From positions 1-64,000 of the forward strand of contig JAYKJB010000095.1 in NCBI GenBank assembly GCA_035285325.1: 64,000 bases of DNA. Reading direction: 5' to 3'. Shown in pieces: positions 26,486-34,412 of the stretch; within the stretch, counting starts at the first letter, position 1; each line of letters starts with the position of its first letter. The translations under genes were made by a program, and so were the position numbers. A model generated the notes under the pieces. It saw only the letters and a program-made list of their open reading frames with translations. It did not search any database and was not told the origin of the DNA. The stretch comes from Candidatus Sericytochromatia bacterium. Its GTDB lineage: Bacteria; Cyanobacteriota; Sericytochromatia; S15B-MN24; JAQBPE01.

Positions 26486-27076
26486 TCAGCGAAGCTTCAG
26501 CAGCTTGCGGGTGCGTTGACGCAGGTCGTCGATCGGCAACGGGCCCACGTGGGCATCGGTGATGCGCCCCTGACGGTCGACCCAGTAGAGCGTCGGGATG
26601 TTGGAGACGAGGTAATCCCGCGTGGCCGCTCCGGTGTACTGCCCGAAGACCGGCATGGTGTAGCCCTGCCAGGCGATGAAGTCGCGCAGGCGTTGCAGCT
26701 TCTCGTTGCTGGCATTCACGCACAGCACCTGCAGGCCCTTGGCGTTGAACTCGTCATGCATGGCCTGCTTGGCCGGCAGCTCGTTCGTGCAGATGGGGCA
26801 CCACGTCGCCCAGAAGACCAGCAAGACGGGTTTGCCGCGATAGGCTGCGAACGACTCCAGCGTGCCGTCAAGACGGGTGATCGGCATGTCCGGGGCCTGG
26901 GTGCCGACCGGCAGATGCGTGGTGGGTTCCTCGGGGCGCGACGCCAGGGTCGTCAGCGCGCCAGGGGTCCCCGTGCGTGGCGCGCTGGCCTGCGGCACGC
27001 GCGCGCACCCCGCGGCCAGCAGCACCGCGCTGGCGATCGGAAGCAGAAAGTGGACCGAGCGGGACAGGCGAGGCAA
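26486..27076 (-). CDS. TlpA-like thioredoxin-fold lipoprotein
   Basis: A 196-residue exported thiol-disulfide oxidoreductase. The signal peptide ends at lipobox LAAGC; the redox centre is FWATWCPICTNE, a WCxxC of the TlpA/ResA type. IPTLYWVDRQGRI carries the cis-Pro before the last strand. It likely keeps periplasmic cysteines reduced, for example in cytochrome or copper-protein assembly. TTG at 27076 is preferred because GAGGAG lies eight bases upstream; the GTG at 27085 overlaps that site. An 11-bp-spaced pair, CTTAACCT and CTTTACCA, lies just upstream. Confidence 0.85.
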   Translation of the reverse strand: MPRLSRSVHFLLPIASAVLLAAGCARVPQASAPRTGTPGALTTLASRPEEPTTHLPVGTQAPDMPITRLDGTLESFAAYRGKPVLLVFWATWCPICTNELPAKQAMHDEFNAKGLQVLCVNASNEKLQRLRDFIAWQGYTMPVFGQYTGAATRDYLVSNIPTLYWVDRQGRITDAHVGPLPIDDLRQRTRKLLKLR

Positions 27077-27101
27077 GAGCGACACTCCTCGTAGACGGGG
27101 G

Positions 27102-27120
27102 CTTAACCTTTACTTTACCA
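27102..27120 (-). promoter_or_regulatory. Pho-box-like direct repeat upstream of the TlpA-like gene
   Basis: CTTAACCT (27102-27109) and CTTTACCA (27113-27120) are spaced 11 bp start to start with a 3-bp spacer. That matches the cyanobacterial Pho-box form and lies 26-44 nt before the TTG start. Confidence 0.45.
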
Positions 27121-27165
27121 GAGCAGTCCGGGAGGCGCGACAGCCCATCCGGGTGGTTGGAAAAT

Positions 27166-27192
27166 TTTAACGTTTTATTTTACTGGTCTTAA
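27166..27192 (+). promoter_or_regulatory. AT-rich phased repeat upstream of the gene at 27253
   Basis: TTTAA at 27166 and CTTAA at 27188 are 22 bp (2 x 11) apart, with a degenerate ATTTTA at 27177 between them. It faces the neighbouring site at 27102 across a divergent promoter region. Confidence 0.35.
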
Positions 27193-27252
27193 GAATGAAT
27201 CCACCTGTGCCGGCGGATAACCCGCTCATCGGTTGGAGAGAGAGGTATCGAG

Positions 27253-27651
27253 ATGCCCCAGGTGATCGCGTCCACGGTTCCGCCCACGCCGGCCAAGCCC
27301 GCCACGCCGGCGGTGGACTGCGTCCCGGCCCACGGGAAAAGCGCCGTTCTGGGCATGGCGTGCGACGCCCTCGTGCGCAGTCAGTCGCCTCGGCCGAGCG
27401 AAGCTGACCGCTCAGCGCCGGCGAACACTCCCGCCAAGCCGACACCAACCCCATCGATCATTGCCAAACCGGCCAACGGCGCTTTTCGCCTGGACCCTCA
27501 CGTCATCCCGCTGGCGCTGTTCGGCGTGGGCGGAACGGGCTTGGGTGTGTACCTGATGTCGGCGGTTCATCCGCTGGCGGGCGTGGGGGCGATCGCCGTG
27601 TCGATGCTGGTGGCGCGGGCGATCGCGATGAGCATGGGGCAGTCTCGCTGA
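27253..27651 (+). CDS. Small membrane protein of unknown function
   Basis: A 132-residue protein with a proline-rich, probably disordered first 80 residues and two adjacent hydrophobic segments at about 84-104 and 107-126 (VIPLALFGVGGTGLGVYLMS and AGVGAIAVSMLVARAIAM). There is no signal peptide or known domain. AGAGG lies eight bases before the ATG. A hairpin membrane anchor is the only structural call I can make. Confidence 0.6.
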   Translation: MPQVIASTVPPTPAKPATPAVDCVPAHGKSAVLGMACDALVRSQSPRPSEADRSAPANTPAKPTPTPSIIAKPANGAFRLDPHVIPLALFGVGGTGLGVYLMSAVHPLAGVGAIAVSMLVARAIAMSMGQSR

Positions 27652-27682
27652 GAGGCGTGGTCAAAGCCCCCCACGGAAGAAC

Positions 27683-27701
27683 CTTAACCTTTTCATAATC
27701 T
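27683..27701 (+). promoter_or_regulatory. Pho-box-like direct repeat upstream of the lipoprotein gene at 27861
   Basis: CTTAACCT at 27683 and CATAATCT at 27694 are 11 bp apart. It lies about 160 nt before the lipoprotein start and is oriented with the gene. Confidence 0.4.
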
Positions 27702-27860
27702 CAAAGCCACCTCCCGCCCACGCCTGGCCCGTCCAATACCACGCCGACAAAACACCTTGAAGGCCTGGTTTGACCGATGTCTTCAGGCATCCGGCACCCG
27801 GCACTTCCAGCGACATGGACCGGTTGCGCGTGAGCTTATCCTGGGCTTAAACTGGACATC

Positions 27861-28625
27861 ATGCGCTTCTCTGCTCGCAACGTCGCGTGCACGCTGGCCC
27901 TGACCTTGTCGGGCTGCGGTGCGCTCCCCGAGGCCCCTGTCTCGGCCCCACCCGGCAGGTTGCCGAGTGGAGACCCCGTGGGGCCTCCGTCGGCGCCGCC
28001 TGCTCTGCCGGCACCGGCAGTGCCCACCGAGGCCGCCTTCAGGCAAAACCTGAATGCCGTTCTGTCGACCCTCAGCCAGTCCGCCACCAGCTTCGAGGCC
28101 CGCTACGCCACCGAAGAACGCGTGAAGTCGGACTACCGCAAGACCGTCTACCGCATGCTGTTCCAGCAGCAGCCGCGCGTGTCGCTGCTGGAGGTGCTGG
28201 AGAGCAATCACCTGCCGAAAGGCTTCAAGGTCCGATCGACCGGCTCGGACACGGTCCAGGTGCGCTTGCCCGGTGCGGTCTCGTTCGTTCGCCTGGAAGT
28301 GGCCGCCCGCAGCAACCAGAGCCGCAGCCTGATGGGTCTGTATCCGGATGACGTCACACCCGAGAAATTCGTCAACATCTTGATGGACCCCAGCACCCAG
28401 GTGCGCGAGCTGCCGGGCCGCGCCGTCGAGGGGCGTCCCCTGCGCATGCTGGAAGCGCTCGGCCCTCGCGCGATCGTGCGCGGCGCGGCCCTGACGGTCG
28501 GCCTGGGAGAAGGGCCGCGCTTCGCTTATCATCTGGCGATCGCCCAGGCGGATGGCTCGCGCCACGTCCAGACCTTCACGCGCCTGCAGGCGCGCCGCTT
28601 CAGCAGCAAGGAACTCGACCTCTGA
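27861..28625 (+). CDS. Lipoprotein of unknown function
   Basis: A 254-residue protein with a short signal peptide and lipobox TLSGC (Cys19), then a proline/alanine-rich linker to about residue 55 and a soluble alpha/beta domain. No family is recognised. The C-terminal domain alternates hydrophobic strands (VSFVRLEVAARSN, AALTVGLGEGPRF, QTFTRLQARRF), suggesting a beta-rich periplasmic domain. The ATG at 27861 has only a weak ribosome-binding site. Confidence 0.65.
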   Translation: MRFSARNVACTLALTLSGCGALPEAPVSAPPGRLPSGDPVGPPSAPPALPAPAVPTEAAFRQNLNAVLSTLSQSATSFEARYATEERVKSDYRKTVYRMLFQQQPRVSLLEVLESNHLPKGFKVRSTGSDTVQVRLPGAVSFVRLEVAARSNQSRSLMGLYPDDVTPEKFVNILMDPSTQVRELPGRAVEGRPLRMLEALGPRAIVRGAALTVGLGEGPRFAYHLAIAQADGSRHVQTFTRLQARRFSSKELDL

Positions 28626-28819
28626 AGCGGCCGCTGCGCGATGAAGCCCCTGAGAGCGTCATCTGCGTGGCACGGCTGCTCCAAGAAGCCCTTCAGACGC
28701 GGGTCAGAACGCGCACCAGGCGCGTCGACAGGAATGTCCGGCGTGGATGAGACGCCTTTGAGCCGAGCGGGTATACTGGCCGGGTTGTTCGGTTTGATTT
28801 GTTGAGGAGAGGTTCCTTC

Positions 28820-29380
28820 ATGAAGCTTCGCGCGCTCGCCCCCGCCCTGGCCGCCGTCACGGCCCTCAGCTTGCTGGCCACCGCCCCGGCGCAGGCCTCG
28901 ACCATGCCCGAACTCGGCCTCAGCAAGGGTCGCGCCATGATGGGCCTCGGCGTGCTCGGGGGGTCCTATGACCTCGCGCTCAGCGACCAGCTCTCGGTGG
29001 GCGGCGTCGCGTCGGCCTGGGGCGGCTTCGGGGTGAACGCCCTGAGCCTGGGCGCTCGCGGCACGTACCTGCTGGCCAAGCTGGACCACAACATCCAGCT
29101 GGGCGTCACCGGCGGCCTCGGGGCCAGCGTCGTGGGTGCCGCCGGGTTCGGGGCTACCAGCCTGGCCGCCAACGTCGGGCCTACCGTGCGCTGGCCGCTG
29201 CCCATCCCCTTGCTGGGCGGCCAGCAGGTCATCCTGCGGGCCGGCTTGGACATTGGCATTCCGCTGACGGGCGGCGGACTTGGCTGGTCCCCCGACGTCG
29301 AGCTGGCCTGGCGCTTCAACAAGAACGAGGAATGGACCGTGGGCGGCGGCACCCTGGTGGGCTGGCGCAAATTCCTCTGA
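28820..29380 (+). CDS. Small outer-membrane beta-barrel-like protein
   Basis: A 186-residue exported protein. The signal peptide ends at TAPAQA. The mature part alternates short glycine-rich amphipathic strands (MMGLGVLGGSYDLALSDQLSVGG, VGPTVRWPLP, VELAWRFNKNEEWTVGGG) and ends GWRKFL. That pattern suggests an eight-stranded outer-membrane barrel, although the C-terminus is Leu rather than the classic Phe. The ATG at 28820 follows GAGGAGAGG by about eight bases. A hairpin follows the stop. Confidence 0.65.
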   Translation: MKLRALAPALAAVTALSLLATAPAQASTMPELGLSKGRAMMGLGVLGGSYDLALSDQLSVGGVASAWGGFGVNALSLGARGTYLLAKLDHNIQLGVTGGLGASVVGAAGFGATSLAANVGPTVRWPLPIPLLGGQQVILRAGLDIGIPLTGGGLGWSPDVELAWRFNKNEEWTVGGGTLVGWRKFL

Positions 29381-29425
29381 ACGCTCTGGCATGACCCCGC
29401 GCCCGGCCAGCCGGGCGCGCCCCGG

Positions 29426-29450
29426 GGCCCCCACAACGCAGGTGGGGGCC
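29426..29450 (+). terminator. Terminator-like hairpin between the barrel gene and manB
   Basis: GGCCCCCAC (29426-29434) pairs with GTGGGGGCC (29442-29450) around a 7-nt loop. No U-run follows, so attenuation or 3' protection is also possible. Confidence 0.45.
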
Positions 29451-29471
29451 TGTCGACAGTGAGGTAACCGC

Positions 29472-30830
29472 ATGGCAGCTCCCTTCAAGGCATATGACGT
29501 CCGCGGCATCTACGGCGAGGACGTGACCGAGGCCCTGGCCTACCAGCTTGGCCGGGCCTACGTGCAGTACACCGGCGCCCGCACCGTGGTGGTGGGACGG
29601 GACATGCGTCCGCACTCGGTGCCGCTGGAGCAGGAACTGATCCGGGGCCTGCGGGAAGGCGGCGCCGACGTGATCGGCATCGGCATGGCCTCGACCGACA
29701 TGATGTACTTCGCGGTGATCAACCTCGGGGTGGATGGTGGCGTGGCCGTGACGGCCTCGCACAACCCGGGGGAGTATAACGGGTTCAAGTTCGTGCGCGA
29801 GAAGGCCATCCCGATGGGCCTCGAAAGCGGCCTGGCCGAGTTGGAGGCGATCGTGCGTGGGGGCGAGTTCGCCCCGCCGGCCGCGACGCCCGGCGGCTAC
29901 CGGGAACAGCCCGTGCTGGACGCCTTCGTGGCCTGGATGCACGAGTTCGTCGATCCCAAAACGCTCGCGCCGCTCAAGGTGGTGATCGACGCCGGCAACG
30001 GCATGGGCGGACCGATCATGGAAAAGATGTTTCAGGGCTCCCCTGTGCAGGTGATTCCGCTCTTCTTCGAGCCGGATGGCACCTTCCCCAACCACGAGGC
30101 CAATCCGTTGCTGGAGGAGAACCGGGTCGACATGGTGGCCAAGGTGCGTGAAACCGGCGCCGACCTGGGCATCGGCCTGGACGGCGATTGCGACCGGGCC
30201 TTCTTCGTCGATGGCACGGGGCACTTCTGCGACGGCGACTTCATTCTGGGCCTGCTGGCCAAGCCCGTCCTGAAACGCCATCCCGGCGCTCGGGTCGTTT
30301 ACGACGTGCGCTGCAGTGATTACGTGCGAGACACGATCCAGGCCGGCGGCGGCGAGGCCCGTATGTGGAAGGTCGGTCACGCCTTCGCCAAGACCTACAT
30401 GCGTGAGCATCAGTGCGAGTTCGGCGGCGAGGTGAGCGGTCACTATTACTTCCGGCACAAGGACGCCTACTTCGACAGCGGCTGTCTGACCGCCCTGCTG
30501 CTGCTGAAAACGCTCTCCGACCAGGGTCAAAGCTTGGCGCAGGCCATGGAGGAAACCAAGCGCTACCACATCTCCGGCGAGATCAACTCGCGCGTGCAGG
30601 ACGCCGACGCGGTCATGGCAGCGGTCAAAACGGCTTATCAGGCCAAGGGCCGGCTGGTCGAGATCGATGGGCTGTCGATCATCGGCGAGGGCTGGTGGTT
30701 CAACATCCGCAAGAGCAACACCGAACCGCTGCTGCGCCTGAACTGCGAGGCAAAAACCCAGGAGGCCATGGAGCGCCTACGCGACGACCTGCTGGCCCAG
30801 ATTCGCGGCGGCGTGGGGGCCACCACCTGA
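29472..30830 (+). CDS. manB: Phosphomannomutase/phosphoglucomutase
   Basis: A 452-residue alpha-D-phosphohexomutase interconverting mannose (or glucose) 6- and 1-phosphate for nucleotide-sugar, LPS and exopolysaccharide synthesis. The four active-site elements are in order: phosphoserine loop TASHNPGEYNG, metal loop DGDCDRAFFVD, sugar loop GEVSGHYYF and phosphate loop RKSNTEPLLRLN. Length and the GEVSGHYYF motif are those of bacterial ManB/AlgC. GAGG lies before the ATG at 29472. Its nearest neighbours are envelope genes. Confidence 0.95.
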   Translation: MAAPFKAYDVRGIYGEDVTEALAYQLGRAYVQYTGARTVVVGRDMRPHSVPLEQELIRGLREGGADVIGIGMASTDMMYFAVINLGVDGGVAVTASHNPGEYNGFKFVREKAIPMGLESGLAELEAIVRGGEFAPPAATPGGYREQPVLDAFVAWMHEFVDPKTLAPLKVVIDAGNGMGGPIMEKMFQGSPVQVIPLFFEPDGTFPNHEANPLLEENRVDMVAKVRETGADLGIGLDGDCDRAFFVDGTGHFCDGDFILGLLAKPVLKRHPGARVVYDVRCSDYVRDTIQAGGGEARMWKVGHAFAKTYMREHQCEFGGEVSGHYYFRHKDAYFDSGCLTALLLLKTLSDQGQSLAQAMEETKRYHISGEINSRVQDADAVMAAVKTAYQAKGRLVEIDGLSIIGEGWWFNIRKSNTEPLLRLNCEAKTQEAMERLRDDLLAQIRGGVGATT

Positions 30831-30937
30831 GCCATCGCGCCGCCTTGCCGCGTTCCTCCGGAGCCCGCCAAGCGCGGGACAGGCGGCGACAAGGCCCCTG
30901 TCCCACTGAGCTGTGCCTCGTCTACCACCCGATCGAA

Positions 30938-30975
30938 AAGAGGGCCTTCCTGAACTGGAAGGCCCTCTTCTTTTC
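30938..30975 (+). terminator. Rho-independent terminator downstream of manB
   Basis: AAGAGGGCCTTCC (30938-30950) pairs perfectly with GGAAGGCCCTCTT (30957-30969) around a 6-nt loop, followed by CTTTTC. The stem is flanked by A's on the other side and may also serve the converging gene that ends at 31006. Confidence 0.85.
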
Positions 30976-31005
30976 AAACCTCAGTTGGCAGCCGGCTAGA
31001 CGCCC

Positions 31006-31365
31006 TCAGGCCAGTTCCAGCATGGCCGGGTGTTCGATGCGAGGGCCTGGGGAGACCGTGATCTCCCAGCCGCTACTCTGAGCCTTCTTGGCGTTCAAGG
31101 CCGAAAGCAGAATGCGCGCGCCTTCGTCGTTGACGGCTGCAAACACGTCGGCCGGCGAGATGCCCAGTACCTCGGCCAGGTCGAGTTGGACGTGGCGCCG
31201 CTGATGCTGACGCCGGTGGTAGCGCACGCGCGCCACCGCGTCGTCCGGCGCGAAGCGCTCCATCGCCTCTTCCGGCTCCATTTCCAGGTAACGTGCGAGT
31301 TCCGAGTAGACCGCGTCGTAGGTCGTGTCCAGTTCCGGACAGACAAAGGTCAAGAATTGGGGCAT
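31006..31365 (-). CDS. Hypothetical protein
   Basis: A 119-residue soluble protein I do not recognise. The N-terminal half is acidic and helical (YDAVYSELARYLEMEPEEAMERF), then a basic stretch RVRYHRRQHQRRHVQLDL, then a helical segment resembling a short HTH-like pair (LAEVLGISPADVFAAVNDEGARILLSAL). The ATG at 31365 has GGAGG nine bases upstream; an upstream ATG at 31389 is less likely. Nothing in the neighbourhood suggests a role. Confidence 0.55.
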   Translation of the reverse strand: MPQFLTFVCPELDTTYDAVYSELARYLEMEPEEAMERFAPDDAVARVRYHRRQHQRRHVQLDLAEVLGISPADVFAAVNDEGARILLSALNAKKAQSSGWEITVSPGPRIEHPAMLELA

Positions 31366-31818
31366 TGGGTGTTCCTCCATGAACAGCAAGCCGGGTGCTC
31401 CCGATCACAACCAGCCTACCAATGGCGCAAAAACCCAGGTTGTGATCAAGATCGCAAGCCTCGGGCGCTTAACGCAGCGCTAATGGCGGCGAAACACGCG
31501 CTCGCGCTTATGTCAGACCGGCAGTGTGGCAGGCCACGTCCTTGGCCCGCTTTAACCCTGATCGACACGGCAACGTCAGATCTTGACTGCTTTTGCGGCA
31601 TTTTCCCTGCCAATGGGGGGCCCTCTCCCCCCACCTCAGGGGCGCAGAACCCCTCCTGGACGGGAAATTCACGATCTGATCTGGGCGAAACAGGAGCCAT
31701 GCGACAAATGATCATCAAAGAAAGATGAAATTTGTGTTGCGCAAGGCAGGCTTTGCGCCGAGCGCTTTTTGTCCTACTATTGTCCTGGACAACCCACGAT
31801 CGGAAGGCAGGGTTCAAG
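31366..31818. other. Intergenic region, 453 bp
   Basis: No credible gene. It holds two small hairpins (GGGGGG/CCCCCC near 31614-31640 and AGGGG/CCCCT near 31640-31656), a possible nine-residue leader ORF at 31699-31728 (MRQMIIKER) and the putative promoter of the CIA30 gene, with a GCGCAA/TTGCGC palindrome over its -35 region. Confidence 0.4.
31752..31780 (+). promoter_or_regulatory. Putative promoter of the CIA30-glutathione peroxidase operon
   Basis: TTTGCG (31752-31757), a 17-bp spacer and TACTAT (31775-31780) form a moderate sigma-70-like promoter 39 nt before the TTG start. The palindrome GCGCAA...TTGCGC overlaps the -35. Confidence 0.35.
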
Positions 31819-32415
31819 TTGCCCGTTCTCTGTGCCACGCATCGTGTCGGAGTCCTGTTGGGGGTCGTGATGACGGTGGGCCAAGCGCCATCCGCGGAAG
31901 CCAGCGAGCGCCTGCTAGACGACTTCGCCAGTGGCCAGGGAAAGAGTGCGCTGGGCACCAGCTGGGTCGGCTTCAGCGATACCGTGATGGGCGGCATCTC
32001 CCAGATGCGCTACGGCTTCGAAACGGTGCACGGAAAGCCAGCTTTGCGCTTGCGCGGCCGCGTGCGCCTGGAAAATAATGGCGGCTTCATTCAGGTGGCG
32101 CTGCCGCTGGCAGCGGAGGGGCAGGTTCTGGACGCATCGGGGCACCAGGGCATCAGGCTCTGGGTCGTGGGCACGCCGGGCTCCTACGCCATTCACCTGC
32201 GCACCAGCGACCACTGGCTGCCCTGGCAGTACCACAGCGCGCCCTTGCCTGTGACCCCCAGCTGGCGGCAGGTGGATCTGCCCTTCACGGCCTTTGCCCG
32301 CAGTGGCTGGGAGGTGGGGCGACTGAAACCGGAAAAACTCCGTCGCCTCGGGATCGTGGCGATCAAGCAGGCCTTCGACGCTGACATCGCGGTGGCGCGA
32401 CTGTCGTTTTATTGA
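31819..32415 (+). CDS. CIA30-domain protein
   Basis: A 198-residue exported protein with a signal peptide (LGVVMTVGQAPSAEA) and a CIA30 (complex I intermediate-associated protein 30) domain, a galactose-binding-like beta sandwich. GFSDTVMGGISQMRY is the family hallmark, and LENNGGFIQVALPL and WQVDLPF-type strands follow. Cyanobacteria and many other bacteria carry CIA30 proteins of unknown function. TTG at 31819 is preferred: AGGG lies about seven bases upstream and a clean signal peptide begins there. It is nine nt from the glutathione peroxidase start, hence an operon. Confidence 0.8.
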   Translation: MPVLCATHRVGVLLGVVMTVGQAPSAEASERLLDDFASGQGKSALGTSWVGFSDTVMGGISQMRYGFETVHGKPALRLRGRVRLENNGGFIQVALPLAAEGQVLDASGHQGIRLWVVGTPGSYAIHLRTSDHWLPWQYHSAPLPVTPSWRQVDLPFTAFARSGWEVGRLKPEKLRRLGIVAIKQAFDADIAVARLSFY

Positions 32416-32424
32416 GGAGGAACC

Positions 32425-33090
32425 GTGCCCCTTTCGAAGCTTCCCTCACCGCTGTGCCGGCCGCTCCGACTCCTCAGTGGATGGGCGCTGACCATCTCCA
32501 TGCTGGCGACTCCAGCCTTGGCGGCGGGCGGGTCCTCGGCCTTGTTCGACACCAAGGTCCGCCGCATCGACGGCAAAACGACCACCCTGGCGCCCTACAG
32601 CGGCAAGGTGCTGTTGATTGTCAACACCGCCTCGCGCTGCGGCTACACCGGTCAGTACGAGGGCCTGCAAGCCCTGCACCAGCGCTACGCCAAGCAAGGC
32701 CTGGCCGTGCTGGGCTTTCCGTCGAATGACTTTCTGGGCCAAGAGCCCGGCAGCAATCAGGAGATTGCGAGCTTTTGCACGCGCGAATACGGGGTGACCT
32801 TCGACATGTTCGAGAAGGCCCCCGTGACGGGCGATGCGATCCAGCCCCTGTTCGCCTGGCTGACGGCCCAGAGCAGCCCGCAAGTGGAGGAAGGTCCCGT
32901 GCGCTGGAACTTCGAGAAGTTCGTGGTCGACCGCAGCGGCCGGGTGACCGCCCGCTTCCGCTCCAGCACCACGCCGGATGACCCCGCGCTGAAAGCGGCC
33001 CTCGAGTCGGCGCTGAACCATCGTCCGCGCTGCCCCGAGCCTCAGTGGCGCCCCAAGGGCGCCCGTTCGACCGCCCCCGCAAAACCCTGA
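32425..33090 (+). CDS. Glutathione peroxidase family protein, exported
   Basis: A 221-residue thiol peroxidase that reduces hydroperoxides. The catalytic Cys lies in NTASRCGYTGQYEGL, with FPSNDFLGQEPGSNQEI carrying the conserved Gln/Asn region and WNFEKFVVD the Trp-Asn. A signal peptide (MLATPALAAG) precedes the domain, so it acts in the periplasm, where lipid hydroperoxides may be its substrate. It starts with GTG at 32425 after GGAGGAA. The C-terminal 25 residues are a basic, proline-rich extension. Confidence 0.92.
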   Translation: MPLSKLPSPLCRPLRLLSGWALTISMLATPALAAGGSSALFDTKVRRIDGKTTTLAPYSGKVLLIVNTASRCGYTGQYEGLQALHQRYAKQGLAVLGFPSNDFLGQEPGSNQEIASFCTREYGVTFDMFEKAPVTGDAIQPLFAWLTAQSSPQVEEGPVRWNFEKFVVDRSGRVTARFRSSTTPDDPALKAALESALNHRPRCPEPQWRPKGARSTAPAKP

Positions 33091-33187
33091 TCGCGAAGCG
33101 GGCCTCACATCGCCCGCGGGACCAATGCCTGGCCCGCCTGTTCCTGATCCCCGGCCCGTGAGAGAGGATCAGGACAGGAGGGATTTG

Positions 33188-33673
33188 ATGTCACGCTTGC
33201 TGCTCGCCACGGATGGCTCGGCGCCTGCGGAAGCCGCCCTGGATTTCGCCCTGGCGATGTTCGGGGCCCGTTCTCACGACTGGATGGTGGTGGCCGTGGC
33301 GGCGCCCCCACTGCCCGGCATGGCGCCGGTGGAGCCAGACTGGGTCGAGATCACCCCCCTGGAGCGCGCAGCCGTTGATCGTCAACTGGCTGCGGAACGC
33401 GCCCTGGCTCGGGCGATCGCCCGCATCCGAGCCGCCGGCGGCACGGTCCGTGGCTACTGCCGTTTCGGCCCGCCAACCACCGTGCTGCTGGAAATGCTGC
33501 GCGGCCTGTCACCCGATGCGCTGATCCTGGGCAATCCCCCGCGAGACACGCTGGCCCGCCGGGCGTTCGGCAGCACCGCCGATCGGCTTCTGCACGCCTG
33601 GCCAGGCGTCGTGCTGCTGGTGCCCGAGGGTGGCCGGGTCGTCACGCCTCGGCCACGCGCTATGTTTACATAA
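33188..33673 (+). CDS. Universal stress protein (UspA family)
   Basis: A 161-residue single Usp domain. SRLLLATDGSAPAEAALDFAL opens the fold. The nucleotide motif near the end (ILGNPPRDTLARRAFGSTADRLL) keeps the last Gly-Ser but has Pro where the second Gly of GxxG is expected, so ATP binding may be weak. AGGAGGG precedes the ATG at 33188. A sigma-70-like promoter for Hsp20 lies straight after its stop. Confidence 0.88.
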   Translation: MSRLLLATDGSAPAEAALDFALAMFGARSHDWMVVAVAAPPLPGMAPVEPDWVEITPLERAAVDRQLAAERALARAIARIRAAGGTVRGYCRFGPPTTVLLEMLRGLSPDALILGNPPRDTLARRAFGSTADRLLHAWPGVVLLVPEGGRVVTPRPRAMFT

Positions 33674-33693
33674 CTTAATGAAGATGTAATAAT
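33665..33693 (+). promoter_or_regulatory. Sigma-70 promoter for the Hsp20 gene
   Basis: TTTACA (33665-33670), a 17-bp spacer and AATAAT (33688-33693) preceded by TGT, an extended -10. It lies 65 nt before the Hsp20 ATG. No CIRCE-type inverted repeat is seen. Confidence 0.6.
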
Positions 33694-33757
33694 CTCCCCG
33701 TTCCGCCGGAGGCGCGAGCCGCGGCGACGATCCCTTCATCGAAACTGGGAGGTAGAC

Positions 33758-34225
33758 ATGACGATGACGACGTGGAACCCGCTGAGCGAACTCGAAGCGA
33801 TGCGGCAGCAACTCGATCGGGTCTTCCATCAGATGTGGCGAGGCCCCCGGCCCCAGACCTGGCGCAAGGAAAGCGAGGGGCCGGCCTATTATCAGCCCGC
33901 CATCGAGCTGTACACCCCGGACGAAGGCACGCTGGTGGTGCACGTGGAGTTGCCAGGCCTGACAGCCGACGCGATCACCCTGGAACTGTCGGAGGACACC
34001 CTGCACCTGTCGGGCGAACTGCGTCGCGAGGAGAAAATCAACGAGGACGCCTATTTCCGCTCCGAACGGAACTACGGGCGCTTCGAGCGCCACGTGGCGC
34101 TTCCCTATCGCGTCAAGGAGGGCGAGGCCAAGGCCAGCTTCACCCACGGCCTGCTAACGGTGCGCGTGCCCCTGGCCGAACGGGTGAAACGCCCGCAGAG
34201 CCGCAAGCTGACGCTCGAGCGCTGA
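33758..34225 (+). CDS. Hsp20 small heat-shock protein
   Basis: A 155-residue alpha-crystallin-domain chaperone that holds unfolding proteins. The N-terminal WNPLSELEAMRQQLDRVFHQM is typical of bacterial class A Hsp20. The domain runs from about 45 to 140 and includes LVVHVELPGLTADAITLEL and the AxxxxGLLTVRVPL signature. The C-terminal IxI motif that links oligomers is not evident. GGGAGG precedes the ATG. Confidence 0.93.
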   Translation: MTMTTWNPLSELEAMRQQLDRVFHQMWRGPRPQTWRKESEGPAYYQPAIELYTPDEGTLVVHVELPGLTADAITLELSEDTLHLSGELRREEKINEDAYFRSERNYGRFERHVALPYRVKEGEAKASFTHGLLTVRVPLAERVKRPQSRKLTLER

Positions 34226-34297
34226 ATCGGGCCCATTGAACCTTCGCAACCAGGCGTCGGGCGCCAATGGCGTCGCCCGGCGCGAGCGGCCAGGCCT

Positions 34298-34318
34298 CCG
34301 AGCGCACCCTGCGCTCGG
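34298..34318. terminator. Hairpin between convergent Hsp20 and ChaN-like genes
   Basis: CCGAGCGCA (34298-34306) pairs with TGCGCTCGG (34310-34318) across a 3-nt loop, midway between stops at 34225 and 34413. It lacks a U-run. Confidence 0.45.
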
Positions 34319-34412
34319 GGACTTGGCCCGGCCCCGACAGGCGCGGGGCGAGACGATTCTCGGGCGCTGGCACGCGGTCGAAAGCCCCTCCAGATGGCCC
34401 ACGGTGACGCGC

